DNA of 64,000 bases from positions 2,482,501-2,546,500 of the forward strand of contig NZ_CP112998.1 of NCBI RefSeq assembly GCF_026625565.1, in the 5' to 3' direction. Position 1 is the stretch's first letter. The number at the start of each line of letters is the position of its first letter. The notes under the pieces were generated by a model, which saw only the letters and a program-made list of their open reading frames with translations, had not been told where the DNA came from and did no database searches. The stretch is from Dyadobacter pollutisoli (lineage in GTDB: Bacteria > Bacteroidota > Bacteroidia > Cytophagales > Spirosomataceae). Of this stretch, positions 61,687 through 64,000 are shown piece after piece. Both the position numbers and the translations under genes were made by a program.

Positions 61687-63510
61687 TTATTTCTTTTTAG
61701 AACGTTTCTCTAAATCAGCCTGCTTCTTTTTAGCCTCTTCCGCTGCCTGCAACGACTTTTCAAGATATTTCTGAAACTTGGTTTGCTTCTTTTCTCCGTT
61801 CGCGTTCTTTTTGCGGTTTTCTTCCAGAATGTTTCTGATTTTGTCCTCATTCACAAAGCGTTTGATCAGCAATTGCTGCGCGATGGTCACCACGTTGGAA
61901 ACAAAATAGTAGAATGTAAGACCGGCAGGGAACGAGTTCAAAACGAACATAAACATCAATGGCATAATGTAGCCAAGCATTTTCATGTTCACCGGCCCCG
62001 GCTGAGTAGGTGTTACCTGGTTGTTATAATATGCGTAACCAATGCTGGAAGCTGTCATCAGGACGGTGAACAAGCTGATGTGGTTTCCTACTCCGAAAGG
62101 AACTGTAAACGGAAGCTTTATAAATGAATCGTAAGTCGAAAGGTCACTTGCCCAGAGGAAAGATTGCTGCCGCAGCTCTATCAGGTTTGGAAAGAGGAAA
62201 AAGAGCGAGAACAGGATCGGCATCGTGGCAAGCACCGGAATACAGCCACTAAGCGGGCTTACTCCTACCTGCTGATACAGCTTCATCTGATCTTGCTGCT
62301 GCTTCGCCATATCGTCCGGGTTCTGGCTGCGGATCTGTTCCAGTTCAGGAGCCAGCAACTTCATTTTGGCCATACTGATGTACGATTTATACGTCAGCGG
62401 GGTCAAAAGGGTTTTCACGAACAATACCAGCAATACGATTAGCAAACCGTAGTTGCTCACAAATTTTTCAAGGAAATTGAAAAGAGGGACCAGGAAGAAC
62501 TTGTTGATAGGCTTCAAAAACGCATATCCCAGGTAAACATTCTGATCAAAATTCTCTGCCTTTACCTTGTCCACCAAATGGTAGTCGTTAGGTCCCAGGA
62601 AGAACTGATAGTTCGCCTCCCCTTTTTGAATGGCCGACATTGGGATACCTGCAGAAACGTGCATTGTTTTTACAATTGTCGAATCATTTGGATTAACATC
62701 AGCTCTCAATGTCACATTTCCGAATGGATGCTTTTCAGCGATTAGTCCGGCCAGGAAGTACTTATGCTTGATCGTGAACCACTTCACAGGATCGGCTGTC
62801 TTAGCCTCTTCATTGGCAGTAGGGCTTGTGGCCAGGCTTTGCAGATCGTCCGTGTAATAGTTAATGGTTACCACCTCACGGTTTTTCTTCATATCGTTTT
62901 CCAGTTGAAGCAAATCATTGCTCCAATCGAATTCAACAGACTTGTCTCCCAATCCCAACCCATTGGATTTGATACCATAATCAATCACATAACCCGTTCC
63001 GCGAACCACGTAGGTTTGTTCAACGGTCTGATTGTTTTTCAGGTTTACTTTATAAGTAACGATCACTGAATCTTTTTCACCCAACACCTGATTTTCAGCG
63101 TCGGTCGAGAAGAACAGGTCTGTCAACTTTACATCACCAGTTGGCGTAGGGAAATTGATGCGGAAGTTATTGTGATTTTCAGCGATCAGGTAAAGTGGTT
63201 TCTGATCGTAGGTTTTGTAGTTTTTCAACATTACCTCTTTCATCACACCACCTTTGTTGGTGAACACCACCCTGGTATCTTTCGTCTCTATAACCAGCTC
63301 TTTCGGAGCTACTTGTGCAACAGCAGAATCACTTGATTGAGAGGGTAATTGAGTAGAATCCGGAGCTATTGATGAAGAAACAGATGCTCTTGAAGTATCT
63401 TGTTTTACTTGCGCTACAGGGGTTGGTTCCTCAGGTTTCGGAACCAGGATCTGGTAGCCTATCAGCATTAGCATAATAAGTACTAAGCCGATTATAAAAT
63501 TTTTATCCAT
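61687..63510 (-). CDS. yidC: Membrane protein insertase YidC
   Basis: This 607-residue insertase places proteins in the inner membrane, alone or with SecYEG. It has an N-terminal anchor helix (FIIGLVLIMLMLIGYQILV), a large periplasmic domain (about 60-345), and the five-helix core with VSNYGLLIVLLVLFVKTLLT, the positively charged groove and QLLIKRFVNEDKIR. The C-terminal tail is long and lysine-rich (KKKQADLEKRSKKK), as in ribosome-binding YidC of Bacteroidota. The ATG is at 63510. pyrG lies upstream with 85 bases between, containing a promoter-like TACCTTTG on the minus strand. Confidence 0.97.
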   Translation of the reverse strand: MDKNFIIGLVLIMLMLIGYQILVPKPEEPTPVAQVKQDTSRASVSSSIAPDSTQLPSQSSDSAVAQVAPKELVIETKDTRVVFTNKGGVMKEVMLKNYKTYDQKPLYLIAENHNNFRINFPTPTGDVKLTDLFFSTDAENQVLGEKDSVIVTYKVNLKNNQTVEQTYVVRGTGYVIDYGIKSNGLGLGDKSVEFDWSNDLLQLENDMKKNREVVTINYYTDDLQSLATSPTANEEAKTADPVKWFTIKHKYFLAGLIAEKHPFGNVTLRADVNPNDSTIVKTMHVSAGIPMSAIQKGEANYQFFLGPNDYHLVDKVKAENFDQNVYLGYAFLKPINKFFLVPLFNFLEKFVSNYGLLIVLLVLFVKTLLTPLTYKSYISMAKMKLLAPELEQIRSQNPDDMAKQQQDQMKLYQQVGVSPLSGCIPVLATMPILFSLFFLFPNLIELRQQSFLWASDLSTYDSFIKLPFTVPFGVGNHISLFTVLMTASSIGYAYYNNQVTPTQPGPVNMKMLGYIMPLMFMFVLNSFPAGLTFYYFVSNVVTIAQQLLIKRFVNEDKIRNILEENRKKNANGEKKQTKFQKYLEKSLQAAEEAKKKQADLEKRSKKK

Positions 63511-63554
63511 TATTTACTTAAAATTATTGAAATAGTTTACCCCTCGCGGGACGG

Positions 63555-63562
63555 CAAAGGTA
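63555..63562 (-). promoter_or_regulatory. Candidate -7 element for yidC
   Basis: Read on the minus strand this is TACCTTTG, matching TAnnTTTG, 45 bases upstream of the yidC start. No clear TTG lies at the -33 distance, so the call is tentative. Confidence 0.35.
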
Positions 63563-63595
63563 ATAAGTTTTTTCCTTATCGGTCTTGAATTGTGA

Positions 63596-64000
63596 TCAGT
63601 GGACAGATGGGTTTAACGATTCTACTGACCTTTTTTCGAGAGAATATGACAAAGCAGCTGCCACAAAATTGACAAAAAGCGGGTGTGGGTTCATCACTGT
63701 GCTTTTCAACTCAGGGTGAAACTGTACACCGATATAGAACGGATGGCCGGGAAGCTCAACCATTTCGACCAGATTATTGTCGGGATTGATACCCGTGGCA
63801 ACCAGTCCTTTTTCTTCAAAATCTTTCAGGTACTTATTGTTAAACTCATAGCGGTGACGGTGACGTTCGCTGATGTTGGTCTTGCCATAAATCCGGTTCG
63901 CAAGCGTGTCCTTTTTAATGCGGCAAGGATATGCTCCCAAACGCATGGTACCACCTTTATTGGAAACATCCTTTTGATCCTTCATTAAGTGGATCACAGG
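63596..64000 (-). CDS. pyrG: CTP synthase, C-terminal part cut by window edge
   Basis: About 134 residues of the glutaminase-domain end are visible. GTMRLGAYPCRI, NISERHRHRYEFNNKYL and FYIGVQFHPELKSTVMNPHPLF are standard for CTP synthase, including the histidine and glutamate of the glutaminase triad in QFHPE. The enzyme makes CTP from UTP with glutamine nitrogen. The gene continues beyond 64000, so the start and the synthase domain are not seen. It lies 85 bases upstream of yidC on the same strand and may share a transcript with it. Confidence 0.95.
   Translation of the reverse strand, partial: PVIHLMKDQKDVSNKGGTMRLGAYPCRIKKDTLANRIYGKTNISERHRHRYEFNNKYLKDFEEKGLVATGINPDNNLVEMVELPGHPFYIGVQFHPELKSTVMNPHPLFVNFVAAALSYSLEKRSVESLNPSVH

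Overview
The window looks like a chromosome segment from a Bacteroidota bacterium of the order Cytophagales, most like Dyadobacter/Spirosoma relatives. The signs are a secreted protein ending in a type IX secretion sorting domain, a 7TMR-DISM histidine kinase, the two-domain FtsX/MacB permease typical of the phylum, paired DUF4097 proteins behind an ECF sigma factor, and candidate promoters with the Bacteroidota TAnnTTTG element. I recognised no rRNA or tRNA gene, no transposase, no prophage and no cas gene. The genus is an inference.

Layout. 1-6363: a truncated response regulator, then a three-gene operon (unknown soluble protein, unknown ten-helix membrane protein, 7TMR-DISM kinase) and a second kinase. 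6586-12754: an RND heavy-metal efflux operon (TolC-like, adaptor, DUF190 PII-like, CusA/CzcA pump) followed by a DUF5618 protein. 12958-17528: a secreted protein, two SDR-fold oxidoreductases, an AraC regulator, a DUF457/YdjM-type membrane protein and a Crp/Fnr regulator. 17791-21398: an FtsX/MacB permease and an unknown protein. 21423-22031: an intact HigA antitoxin behind a higB toxin gene broken by two frameshifts. 22158-25265: ECF sigma, zinc-finger anti-sigma with repeats, and two DUF4097 proteins. 25368-28403: a MarR regulator, a 600-bp field of palindromic repeats and a ClC channel with CBS domains. 28531-35261: a membrane-lipid modification cluster (DUF1475, frameshifted DUF1295, two CFA-synthase-like methyltransferases, esterase, FAD amine oxidase, DUF1365). 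35315-42924: a lipoprotein and a hybrid kinase/CheR/CheB/hybrid kinase operon. 43116-49455: a RecB/AddA-like helicase divergent from a T9SS cargo protein.

49508-55685 holds a small outer-membrane protein and the run hisS-hisG-hisD-[Xre antitoxin-RES toxin]-hisC, all on the minus strand. A complete toxin-antitoxin pair, with its own 13-bp inverted repeat, sits inside the histidine biosynthesis operon. This is the most striking arrangement in the window, because HisG consumes PRPP and at least one characterised RES toxin acts on the enzyme that makes PRPP. The run stops after hisC; hisB, hisH, hisA, hisF and hisI do not follow.

55912-64000: a 50-residue conserved basic protein, a small membrane protein, a methyltransferase, a convergent intergenic region with two palindromes and a telomere-like G-rich tract, a family 2 glycosyltransferase preceded by octamer tandem repeats, hemL, a TPR/periplasmic-binding protein, yidC and the 3' end of pyrG.

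Coding density is high and most genes lie in short operons with overlapping or nearly touching ends. The parts that look mobile, decaying or newly acquired are the two toxin-antitoxin loci, the frameshifted DUF1295 gene and the two repeat fields.
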